12,754 bases of DNA from an uncultured Pedobacter sp. (GTDB lineage Bacteria; Bacteroidota; Bacteroidia; Sphingobacteriales; Sphingobacteriaceae). Positions within the stretch are counted from its first letter, which is position 1. Each line of letters begins with the position of its first letter. The stretch is from positions 1 to 12,754 of the forward strand of contig CAMLDJ010000150.1 in assembly GCA_946478755.1 (NCBI GenBank). The letters are read 5' to 3'. A program made the translations under genes and the position numbers. Shown here in pieces: positions 7,372 through 12,754 of the stretch. The notes beneath the pieces are model-generated. The model was not told the origin of the DNA, ran no database searches, and saw only the letters and a list, made by a program, of their open reading frames with translations.

Positions 7372-7417
7372 AGTTTCTTTTTTGTCATAGGTCAATTCAA
7401 TATCCATCGTAGCCGAT

Positions 7418-7425
7418 TAAATTTG
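7418..7425 (+). promoter_or_regulatory. Possible -7 box for the membrane protein gene
   Basis: TAAATTTG is an exact match to TAnnTTTG and lies 22 nt before the ATG at 7448. The -33 side is poor (TTC at 7396 with a 19-nt spacer). If real, the membrane gene is transcribed separately from the Crp-like gene. Confidence 0.4.
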
Positions 7426-7447
7426 CTTTATTGATTATAACATACAG

Positions 7448-8119
7448 ATGCTACAAATCACCTTTTCAATTATTACGTTGTTATCTATTGTACTATTTTA
7501 CTATGGAACAAAGAAGAAAAAAATAGTTTCATTAATCTATTTCACTTGGCTCGTTATAATCGGCTCAATTACACTTTCAGGTTTTTTTGCTTCTAATCCT
7601 AAAAGTTTTATAGTTGCCGTAGTGTCAACTATTGCGTTATCGGTATTCGTATTCAAAAAGGTAGATTTAAACAATATCAATAAGAAAATATTGCTAGCTA
7701 TTCATCTTTTAAGAATACCTGTTGAGCTGATATTACTCGGATTGTTTATTCAAAAAAAAATACCTGTACTAATGACCTTTCAAGGATGGAATTTTGATAT
7801 ATTCATTGGAGCGACGGCTATTTTGTTCCTACTAACTCATTTTCGCAGAGAAAGTAAGCTTAAAGACAAAGTTTTTCTGATTTGGAATATTTTTGGTTTG
7901 ATCTTTCTGGCCATTATTGTGGTAACTGCTGTTCTCTCTTCACCATTACCTATTCAACAATTTGGATTTGAACAACCGAACATTGCTGTTTTGGAGTTCC
8001 CTTTCTGTTTCTTGCCCACTATTGTTGTTCCTATAGTTGCCTTATCACATCTCTTATTAATAAAAAGCATAATTAACAATGGTAAGGCTAAGCATGCAAA
8101 AACAGAAATCCCGATGTAA
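7448..8119 (+). CDS. Seven-helix integral membrane protein, function unknown
   Basis: A 223-aa, very hydrophobic protein. Likely transmembrane segments lie at about 2-19, 26-47, 53-70, 81-101, 113-131, 141-163 and 184-206, with a basic linker after the first (GTKKKK) and a basic, hydrophilic C-terminal tail (NGKAKHAKTEIPM). I recognise no catalytic or transport motif, nor a named family. It follows the Crp/Fnr-like regulator on the same strand, a pairing that suggests a small regulated membrane function carried as cargo (inferred). No convincing terminator follows. It converges on the minus-strand 428-aa gene, with a short broken-looking ORF between them. Confidence 0.85.
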   Translation: MLQITFSIITLLSIVLFYYGTKKKKIVSLIYFTWLVIIGSITLSGFFASNPKSFIVAVVSTIALSVFVFKKVDLNNINKKILLAIHLLRIPVELILLGLFIQKKIPVLMTFQGWNFDIFIGATAILFLLTHFRRESKLKDKVFLIWNIFGLIFLAIIVVTAVLSSPLPIQQFGFEQPNIAVLEFPFCFLPTIVVPIVALSHLLLIKSIINNGKAKHAKTEIPM

Positions 8120-8148
8120 GCCTAAATAAATTCAAAGCCTTGTATAAA

Positions 8149-8202
8149 ATGGAAACAACAATCAGCAAATCGGAGATTAAAGCTTTAGGATTTCTTCCAT
8201 AA
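8149..8202 (+). pseudogene. 17-codon ORF, possible truncated gene start
   Basis: METTISKSEIKALGFLP then a stop, 30 nt after the membrane gene and 6 nt before the end of the convergent 428-aa gene. It reads like the amphipathic start of a normal cytoplasmic protein cut short. The sequence after proline switches directly into the 3' flank of the minus-strand gene, as expected if the cargo unit was inserted here. It may also be chance. Confidence 0.3.
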
Positions 8203-8208
8203 CTTATT

Positions 8209-9495
8209 CTATTTATCAATAAATCTATATCCCATTCTCAATTGATCTACAAAGTCTTTAAAATCACCGTCATAGTGTTTTTTTAGTACTAAGAGCTGAA
8301 ATTGGCTTCGCTGAAAATAACTGACCAATTGGCTGTCATTAACAGAGTTCAACAGCACATATTTTCTCGGGCTGTAGCTCAGCATAGCAAAGAAGGCGGT
8401 GTTGAAGTAATATTGTAGCGGATGTATTTTTCCTTGAAGCACTATTCGAAGTTCCAGTTTATAATAATCGCCCATGTCTTTCCATAGAAAACAGATTTCT
8501 GGTGTTTCATTATTGAAGGCGCATGGCGTCATATACGATCTTCTTGGCTTGCCCTTTACATTACGCATTCCATATGTATAACTGTAGTGTGTGTACAACC
8601 TTCCTGAAAGTAAAGGAAGCGCCTTTTGCCAGAGCTCAAAAAGCTGATTAAAATTATCTTGGTTCCGTTTCCGTTTTTCAGAAAGCTTATGAGCGTCTTC
8701 TTTATATTCCGGGCTAGCCACCAAGGCTATTTTCTTCATGTCGAAGCAAATCTCAACGAGGTTTTGTTGTTCGTCTGAAAGATCGATTTCAGAAAGTTGC
8801 ATTTCATTAAGCACGTATTTTGTAAAGCTTCTTACCTCGGTTTTAGCCTTATTCAAAATCCCTATATAAGGAATTAAAAAGGGATAATGATTTGTTCGGA
8901 ACCTTTCATTGTTGTTATCTGCCAAACAGAAACCCAACACCGTGTATGTTTCTCTAGGTGGCTGTTCTTGAATTGAATGAACTGCTTTCCGTAGGTCCAC
9001 TATGTTTGCAGATACTATGGGGAGTTGTTTTCCAGGTTTATATAGGCCCTTGTACCTCACTTTTGACGACACGTGTAAATTATCCTTCGACTTGTGAATC
9101 ATCAGGTACTTAGATCCCCCTGTTTTCTGATCAAAGAATCCCGGCCAATAATAGTCCTCGAAATTATATTCAGTGTAATAGTACATCAGTTGGTTAAGCG
9201 AAAAATAAGCATATCGGCTCAAATAGTTTTCATGGGTATCAACGCTGCAGCTCACCAGTAGTTCGGAGGTGGTGACCTTAATGTAAACCATTTCTTCGGG
9301 CTCTCTGTCCAGAATTACACCTATTACAAGCATTTCATTGCTAAAAGATATCTTTCTGATTTTAATGGGGAAATAGCCCCTTTTGGGTTTTCTGATCTCG
9401 GAATATTGGTTCATTGTATTTTCTGTAAGTATTCTTGTATTTGGCGTAAAAGGCAAATGAAAGAAGTTCATTGATGGAATAGTTTTATCCGGCAT
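8209..9495 (-). CDS. 428-aa protein of unknown function, coupled to the HEPN-fusion gene
   Basis: Unrecognised. The ATG at 9495 overlaps the end of the upstream HEPN gene by 11 nt, suggesting translational coupling; a GTG at 9507 is an alternative. The protein is soluble, rich in Tyr and Phe, with no signal peptide or membrane helix. Residues 30-110 look beta-rich (KRGYFPIKIRKISFSNEMLV; MVYIKVTTSELLVSCSVD). Residues 220-290 are helical and charged (LSEKRKRNQDNFNQLFELW). The C-terminal ~100 residues are beta-strand-like, then helical (YYKLELRIVLQGKIHPLQYY; RKYVLLNSVNDSQLVSYF). The segment around Cys83 and the C-terminal part faintly recall the SWIM-like and accessory regions in front of SNF2 ATPases, with the metal ligands lost and no ATPase present; this is a weak impression. 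Its partner suggests an antitoxin, effector or sensor role in a HEPN system, which is inference. Confidence 0.8.
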   Translation of the reverse strand: MPDKTIPSMNFFHLPFTPNTRILTENTMNQYSEIRKPKRGYFPIKIRKISFSNEMLVIGVILDREPEEMVYIKVTTSELLVSCSVDTHENYLSRYAYFSLNQLMYYYTEYNFEDYYWPGFFDQKTGGSKYLMIHKSKDNLHVSSKVRYKGLYKPGKQLPIVSANIVDLRKAVHSIQEQPPRETYTVLGFCLADNNNERFRTNHYPFLIPYIGILNKAKTEVRSFTKYVLNEMQLSEIDLSDEQQNLVEICFDMKKIALVASPEYKEDAHKLSEKRKRNQDNFNQLFELWQKALPLLSGRLYTHYSYTYGMRNVKGKPRRSYMTPCAFNNETPEICFLWKDMGDYYKLELRIVLQGKIHPLQYYFNTAFFAMLSYSPRKYVLLNSVNDSQLVSYFQRSQFQLLVLKKHYDGDFKDFVDQLRMGYRFIDK

Positions 9496-10384
9496 AATCC
9501 ACCTCACTTTCTTTTTTTAATTGTGTGTAGGAATCTGCCACTTTTGCAAGGAATTTTATCTTGTCACCGCACATAATTTCTGTGAGTTTTAAAAAGGAGG
9601 AAACACGGGTGAATATTTGTTCCGCATCGGCCTGATCAACCTTAAAATCATCTTTATAGCGTGCAGCGGAATAACTTTTTACCATGATATCAAAGAGCCT
9701 TTTGTCCTCTTCACTGCCCGATAAGAATAGCCTTGATGGTGCCGGAGAAAAGCTATCGCACAACCGAAGTTGTCTATACAGGTTGTGTATATCAGAACGG
9801 TAAGCTAGATGAACCCTGATCAAAACAATACAGCACTGTTCTACGACTTGATGCGCCATAAATGCACTTAGATTGAAATGTTGGTTCGTCAGGCATTCTT
9901 TTGCGCTTTTTAAAAAACCTGTTGCCAACGGAAAGCGATGGTTGTAATGTTTTTGGGCTTTTAGTGCTCCCTGTGTAGGTATCAAACTTGTAGCCTGGAA
10001 AGGTTGTACCATACCATCCCGACTATAGAGAATTCTACCCTCGTTAGAAATGGTAATGAAAAACCTGTTATTGGCCTTTATTGCATCTGCAATGGTTTCT
10101 TTCCCATGAGCCAATATGGTGATCTTGCCGAAAGGATAGTGATTATTGGCAAAGTCCTGCACCTCGTGTTCAATTCTGGTGACGCTTTCTGTGACCATCA
10201 ATAAAAAATAATGATAATTTTCTGTACTGTGTTTTTCTAAAAAACAACTTTCATTGACTTTAAAATCAATGTTTTTACCAAAGCTATAGAGTTGCTCGGG
10301 TTTGAATTTTTGAACCAGCTCCTTAATAAAGGCCGAAAAGTTTTCTTTCTGGAACTGACCAGATTGCGAGAATTGTGTTTCCAT
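9485..10384 (-). CDS. Fused nucleotidyltransferase-like (degenerate) and HEPN domain protein
   Basis: A 299-aa cytoplasmic protein. The start is the ATG at 10384; a TTG 10 codons upstream is less likely. Residues 15-125 resemble the N-terminal nucleotidyltransferase-like domain of Bacteroidota NTase-HEPN fusions: LYSFGKNIDF, YHYFLLMVTES, YPFGKITILAHGKE and FFITISNEGRILYSRDG follow its strand order. The acidic metal ligands expected near FG and in DYDLLV are replaced (YHYFLLMV), so catalysis is doubtful. Residues 155-275 are a helical HEPN domain: FLKSAKECL, AFMAHQVVEQCC, YRSDIHNLYRQL and AARYKDDF. The RNase motif of HEPN toxins is normally RX4-6H; here R196-SDI-H200 is RX3H, so RNase activity is uncertain. 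HEPN and NTase pairs occur in toxin-antitoxin systems (HepT/MntA). It overlaps the next gene and is divergent from an XRE regulator. Confidence 0.85.
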   Translation of the reverse strand: METQFSQSGQFQKENFSAFIKELVQKFKPEQLYSFGKNIDFKVNESCFLEKHSTENYHYFLLMVTESVTRIEHEVQDFANNHYPFGKITILAHGKETIADAIKANNRFFITISNEGRILYSRDGMVQPFQATSLIPTQGALKAQKHYNHRFPLATGFLKSAKECLTNQHFNLSAFMAHQVVEQCCIVLIRVHLAYRSDIHNLYRQLRLCDSFSPAPSRLFLSGSEEDKRLFDIMVKSYSAARYKDDFKVDQADAEQIFTRVSSFLKLTEIMCGDKIKFLAKVADSYTQLKKESEVDYAG

Positions 10385-10392
10385 AATCGTGA

Positions 10393-10419
10393 CATTTTTG
10401 ATTTCTGAGATCAAAAATG
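10393..10419. promoter_or_regulatory. 10-bp perfect inverted repeat at the HEPN-operon promoter
   Basis: CATTTTTGAT (10393-10402), a 7-nt spacer and ATCAAAAATG (10410-10419). On the minus strand the distal arm contains CATTTTTG, one base from a TAnnTTTG -7 box, so the dyad may overlap the operon promoter about 20-30 nt before its ATG. It is a good candidate operator for the divergent XRE protein. Confidence 0.55.
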
Positions 10420-10422
10420 AGG

Positions 10423-10437
10423 TACGGCAATGCCGTA
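10423..10437. promoter_or_regulatory. Perfect 15-bp palindrome in the divergent promoter region
   Basis: TACGGCA-A-TGCCGTA, a 7-bp dyad with one central base. It is GC-richer than its flanks and lies between the two other dyads. Candidate operator. Confidence 0.55.
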
Positions 10438-10440
10438 ACC

Positions 10441-10457
10441 TACCAATTAAATTGGTA
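10441..10457. promoter_or_regulatory. Perfect 17-bp palindrome in the divergent promoter region
   Basis: TACCAATT-A-AATTGGTA, an 8-bp dyad with one central base, starting 3 nt after the preceding palindrome. Its position suits repression or activation of either divergent promoter. Confidence 0.55.
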
Positions 10458-10500
10458 TCTTACTACAATACATTGGTTCATTACTATCTTAGGAATTTAT

Positions 10501-10508
10501 TATATTTG
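10501..10508 (+). promoter_or_regulatory. -7 box of the XRE regulator gene
   Basis: TATATTTG is an exact TAnnTTTG match. TTC at 10477 (21-nt spacer) or TTG at 10473 (25 nt) could serve as -33. The box ends only 4 nt before the ATG, so the transcript from it would be leaderless or nearly so. Confidence 0.5.
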
Positions 10509-10512
10509 CTTT

Positions 10513-10905
10513 ATGGAAACGCCTACAAAATCTAACAAAGTGCACATCGGCAGAAAGATCAGCCGTATCAGGGAAATACGTGGTATCAAGCAGGATTATC
10601 TTGCCATTGAACTTGGCGTAAGCCAACAAACCATATCTAAGATAGAGCAGAGTGAGGAAGTTGAAGATGCAATGTTGGAAAAGATTGCAGGTGTACTTGG
10701 TGTGAGTGCCGAAGCAATAAAGAATTTCAGTGAAGAGGTTCTTATATTCCACATTCAAAATATGCATGATAACGCATCAGCATACCAGTACAATTACCAA
10801 TGTCATTACAATCCTTTAGATAAAGTGGTAGAACTTTATGAACGACTACTTCAAAGCGAACGTGAAAAGGTAGAGCTACTTAAGAGGGGAAATAACGAAA
10901 AGTAA
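10513..10905 (+). CDS. XRE-family (Cro/CI-like) transcription regulator
   Basis: A 130-aa DNA-binding protein. Residues 11-70 form the five-helix HTH_XRE domain: IGRKISRIREIRGIKQDYLA, then ELGVSQQTISKIEQSEEV and LEKIAGVLGV. The tail (75-130) has a Tyr/His-rich stretch (SAYQYNYQCHYNPLDK) followed by a charged helix (VVELYERLLQSEREKVELL), likely for dimerisation. The ATG at 10513 is preferred over in-frame starts further upstream (such as 10417), which would translate through the palindromic promoter region into non-domain sequence. Divergent from the HEPN operon across three dyads, it probably controls that operon and itself (inferred). Similar regulators are common in Bacteroidota mobile elements. 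A strong terminator follows. Confidence 0.92.
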   Translation: METPTKSNKVHIGRKISRIREIRGIKQDYLAIELGVSQQTISKIEQSEEVEDAMLEKIAGVLGVSAEAIKNFSEEVLIFHIQNMHDNASAYQYNYQCHYNPLDKVVELYERLLQSEREKVELLKRGNNEK

Positions 10906-10935
10906 AGTCGTCTGATAATCTTTTTATATAATTGT

Positions 10936-10971
10936 AAAAGGCATCAGAATTAGTTCTGATGCCTTTTTTTT
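10936..10971. terminator. Intrinsic terminator after the XRE gene
   Basis: AAAAGGCATCAGAA (10936-10949) pairs perfectly with TTCTGATGCCTTTT (10954-10967) around a 4-nt loop, followed by more Ts. The A run on the left lets it also act on minus-strand transcripts from the Mob genes, whose last stop is at 11131. Confidence 0.95.
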
Positions 10972-11130
10972 ATAAATAAGCTGTCACCGTAAGCGTTTAT
11001 ACTTAGCAACTTTATGATCTCAAAATTTAGGTCAGATGATTATTTAGTAACTTATTTATTGAATGGCAAATTATTTCATATCGTCCCCTATAGTCGCACT
11101 TCCAACATTTATCATTGCACATAAATAAAC

Positions 11131-11739
11131 TCAATCTTTCTTTTTTAGCGAATGCAGCCGCTTCCTCGCTTGCTTCGCCTCTTCTGCCGTTTCTCTGGCA
11201 ATTTCTTCCGCATAGGCTTTTTCCAATGCTTCGTTTTCCAGCTTGATGGTATTCTCTTCCATCGCCTTTGGATTACGGATGTAGGTCGTATCCGCCCAAT
11301 TTCCCCATTTAGGGGCTATCTGCCTGATCGCACGAAACTTAATTTCACTGGCACTCATGCGGTTTTTTTCGTGTTTCAGGTATAAAGCTGTTCCTGTCGA
11401 TGAGGCTGTGATTAGGAAACAGGCTGCTACACCAATGATGAGGTTTTTTGACCATGCCCCGAAATGGTGGTGATGTTCGTTTTTTACGGTCATGACCTTA
11501 GGCATGGTATCCACGAGGTCTTTAACCTGATCGATCTGCTGGCTGATTTTCTGATCGTCATAACGCTTATTGGATTTTTCTATCTGGCCAGAGATGTTAG
11601 CTAAAGTCTCTTTATACTGCTGCAAAAACGACTTTAAAAATTCTGGTAGTTCGCTTTCGATGACTTCCATACGCTTAACTAAGCCCAGAATAAGCTCTTC
11701 GGCCATGTTTACTTTTTCTTCTAATTCATCTTGTTTCAT
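11131..11739 (-). CDS. Membrane-anchored coiled-coil protein of the mobilisation module
   Basis: A 202-aa protein. Residues 1-75 are charged and helical (probable coiled coil). NEHHHHFGAWSK precedes a single transmembrane segment at about 99-121 (LIIGVAACFLITASSTGTAL). The part after the membrane includes IRQIAPKWGNWADTTYI and a highly charged Ala/Glu/Lys helix (165-200). It lies 35 nt downstream of the relaxase on the same strand, so it is probably co-transcribed. Its likely role is an accessory mobilisation protein that places the relaxase complex at the membrane (inferred from position; no named family recognised). The four-His run next to the membrane could bind metal or may be chance. 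The start MKQDELEEK is the first ATG. Confidence 0.8.
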   Translation of the reverse strand: MKQDELEEKVNMAEELILGLVKRMEVIESELPEFLKSFLQQYKETLANISGQIEKSNKRYDDQKISQQIDQVKDLVDTMPKVMTVKNEHHHHFGAWSKNLIIGVAACFLITASSTGTALYLKHEKNRMSASEIKFRAIRQIAPKWGNWADTTYIRNPKAMEENTIKLENEALEKAYAEEIARETAEEAKQARKRLHSLKKKD

Positions 11740-11774
11740 TACATTGAATTTTGGCGGTGAATATTTTTGTTTAT

Positions 11775-12754
11775 CTATCTGGTTACTCCCTGGGATTGCT
11801 CTGCCTGATGTTTCTTTCGTTTCCTGCGCGCTATTTCTGCATCTCCGACCGGATCTGGTGCCGATGGCACAAACTCTGGGCTAAGGAGCATATCCAGCAG
11901 GTTTTCAACTACACTAGACACATTCGGACTATGCTGGTGCTCGGCATGAATGCCCTGCCGGATGGTGTGCCGCAACTGCTGCGCCAATGAGGGATGATGC
12001 GCCTCCCTTGCTGCATGGTAATCCTGTACCTGCTGGTTGCGGTTCAACTGTGCATCCATACGGGAAAAGCTCAAACTCCGGTCAATGGCGGAACCCTTTA
12101 TTTTCAGCCCGCCCTTTTCAAACGAAATGCCCTGGACTTCTTTGGTACCACTTTTGAACTTATAGGCGATACCGATGCCCCGTACGGTCAGCTTCGCTTC
12201 CAACTCTTTCCAGTTCATGGAAGTTTTCATAGCCGCCTTGATGGCATCATACATTTCATACCTGATCTTTTCCCTGCCATTTAAAGCCTGCATGTTGACC
12301 TGCTCTTTGCCCTTGCCCCATTGGTAACCGTATTTTAAGGTAAGCTCCCTGCAGGCTTTGATATTGCGTGCGTAATTATTCTTATCGGTGATCGTAGCCC
12401 CCTTGTTATTGACCCGGTTATAGACCACGTGCAAATGTGGGTGCAGTCTATCATGATGACGTACCACCACGTACTGTGTATCTCGGATACCCATCTTATG
12501 CATATACTCTTTGGCGTGTTCCAGCATGATCTCATCTGTCAGTTTGGGCAGGTCTTCCTTGCTCCAACTTAAGACCAGATGCCCGACCGCCTTGCCTAGT
12601 TCCGGCCTCATTTTACGTTGCAGGTTAAAATCATTGGTCAGTGTGGTAGCGTTCTGCATTCTTACACCCTCGGCAAAAAGAATCTTCGCTTCGGGCTTGT
12701 CCACGATGTAGCGGACACAGCCCCCGAAGCTTCTTCCTGTGATCGGTTTACCGA
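11775..12754 (-). CDS. MOBP-type relaxase (mobilisation nuclease), 5' end outside window
   Basis: The frame stays open to the window edge, reading GKPITGRSFGGCVRYIVDK before the GTG at 12704, so that GTG is internal and only the first few residues are missing. About 325 residues are visible. The N-terminal relaxase domain shows the first motif with a candidate catalytic Tyr (SFGGCVRYIVDK), the conserved His in VGHLVLSWSKEDL, and the metal-binding His motif RHHDRLHPHLHVVYNRVN (about 12410-12465). The middle and C-terminal parts are basic and helical and end in a Lys/Arg cluster (RRKRKKHQ). Relaxases nick one DNA strand at oriT and stay bound to the 5' end for transfer. Its presence makes the element mobilisable. 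The coding sequence is more GC-rich than the Crp-like, membrane and HEPN genes. No oriT is recognised in view; it may lie upstream, beyond the window. Confidence 0.93.
   Translation of the reverse strand, partial: GKPITGRSFGGCVRYIVDKPEAKILFAEGVRMQNATTLTNDFNLQRKMRPELGKAVGHLVLSWSKEDLPKLTDEIMLEHAKEYMHKMGIRDTQYVVVRHHDRLHPHLHVVYNRVNNKGATITDKNNYARNIKACRELTLKYGYQWGKGKEQVNMQALNGREKIRYEMYDAIKAAMKTSMNWKELEAKLTVRGIGIAYKFKSGTKEVQGISFEKGGLKIKGSAIDRSLSFSRMDAQLNRNQQVQDYHAAREAHHPSLAQQLRHTIRQGIHAEHQHSPNVSSVVENLLDMLLSPEFVPSAPDPVGDAEIARRKRKKHQAEQSQGVTR

Noticed and set aside
10417..10512. N-terminal extension of the XRE regulator
   Set aside because: It would translate across the palindromes and the -7 box into sequence unlike any XRE protein; the domain protein begins at 10513.
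11994..12284. Plus-strand frames within the relaxase region
   Set aside because: Antisense shadows of the relaxase, which has clear motifs across the whole stretch.
12704..12711. GTG at 12704 as the relaxase start
   Set aside because: The frame continues upstream with a conserved-looking relaxase N-terminus (GRSFGGCVRYIVDK), so the true start is just past the window edge.
1..12754. CRISPR array, rRNA genes or insertion-sequence ends
   Set aside because: No spaced direct-repeat array, rRNA-like sequence, or transposase with terminal inverted repeats was found by reading.

Overview
The window looks like a chromosome of a Bacteroidota bacterium of the Sphingobacteriaceae type (Pedobacter-like). 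The base composition is AT-rich, the promoters match the Bacteroidota form (TTTG, then about 19-20 nt, then TAnnTTTG), there is a GH35/GH30/GH5 carbohydrate cluster, and the integrase, ORF6N and Mob genes are of kinds typical of Bacteroidota mobile elements. The genus is an inference.

Left part (1-3957), core or metabolic: three same-strand genes for secreted or surface glycoside hydrolases. They are a 5'-truncated GH30 enzyme, a GH35 beta-galactosidase with a signal peptide, and a GH5 lipoprotein. The run ends at a strong hairpin terminator (3918-3957). Together they look like part of a polysaccharide-utilisation locus for a galactose-containing plant glycan. The substrate is inferred. No SusC/SusD pair is in view.

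Boundary (3958-4720): a 33-codon minus-strand ORF, perhaps a gene remnant, shares that terminator. Then come a promoter, tRNA-Lys(TTT), the tRNA terminator and a tyrosine recombinase reading away from the tRNA. This is the classic arrangement of an element integrated at a tRNA 3' end. I take everything from about 4470 to the window end as an integrative element whose right end is not visible.

Element (about 4470-12754): integrase and ORF6N protein (plus strand); a compact, palindrome-rich non-coding stretch (6551-6645); a Crp/Fnr-like regulator and a seven-helix membrane protein (plus strand); then a cargo unit of two minus-strand genes. The upstream gene of that unit is a fusion of a degenerate nucleotidyltransferase-like domain and a HEPN domain, and it overlaps a 428-aa protein of unknown function. 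A small XRE-type regulator is divergent from them, and the promoter gap holds three consecutive near-perfect dyads. The right end is a minus-strand mobilisation module: a MOBP-type relaxase cut by the window edge, followed by a membrane-anchored coiled-coil protein. The element is therefore at least mobilisable.

The strongest candidate for an undescribed system is the HEPN-fusion / 428-aa protein / XRE regulator unit at 8209-10967. Its gene order, overlap and operator-like dyads suggest a regulated defence or toxin-antitoxin-like module. That function is inferred, not shown. The integrase is also odd: its HxxR box reads RxxK.
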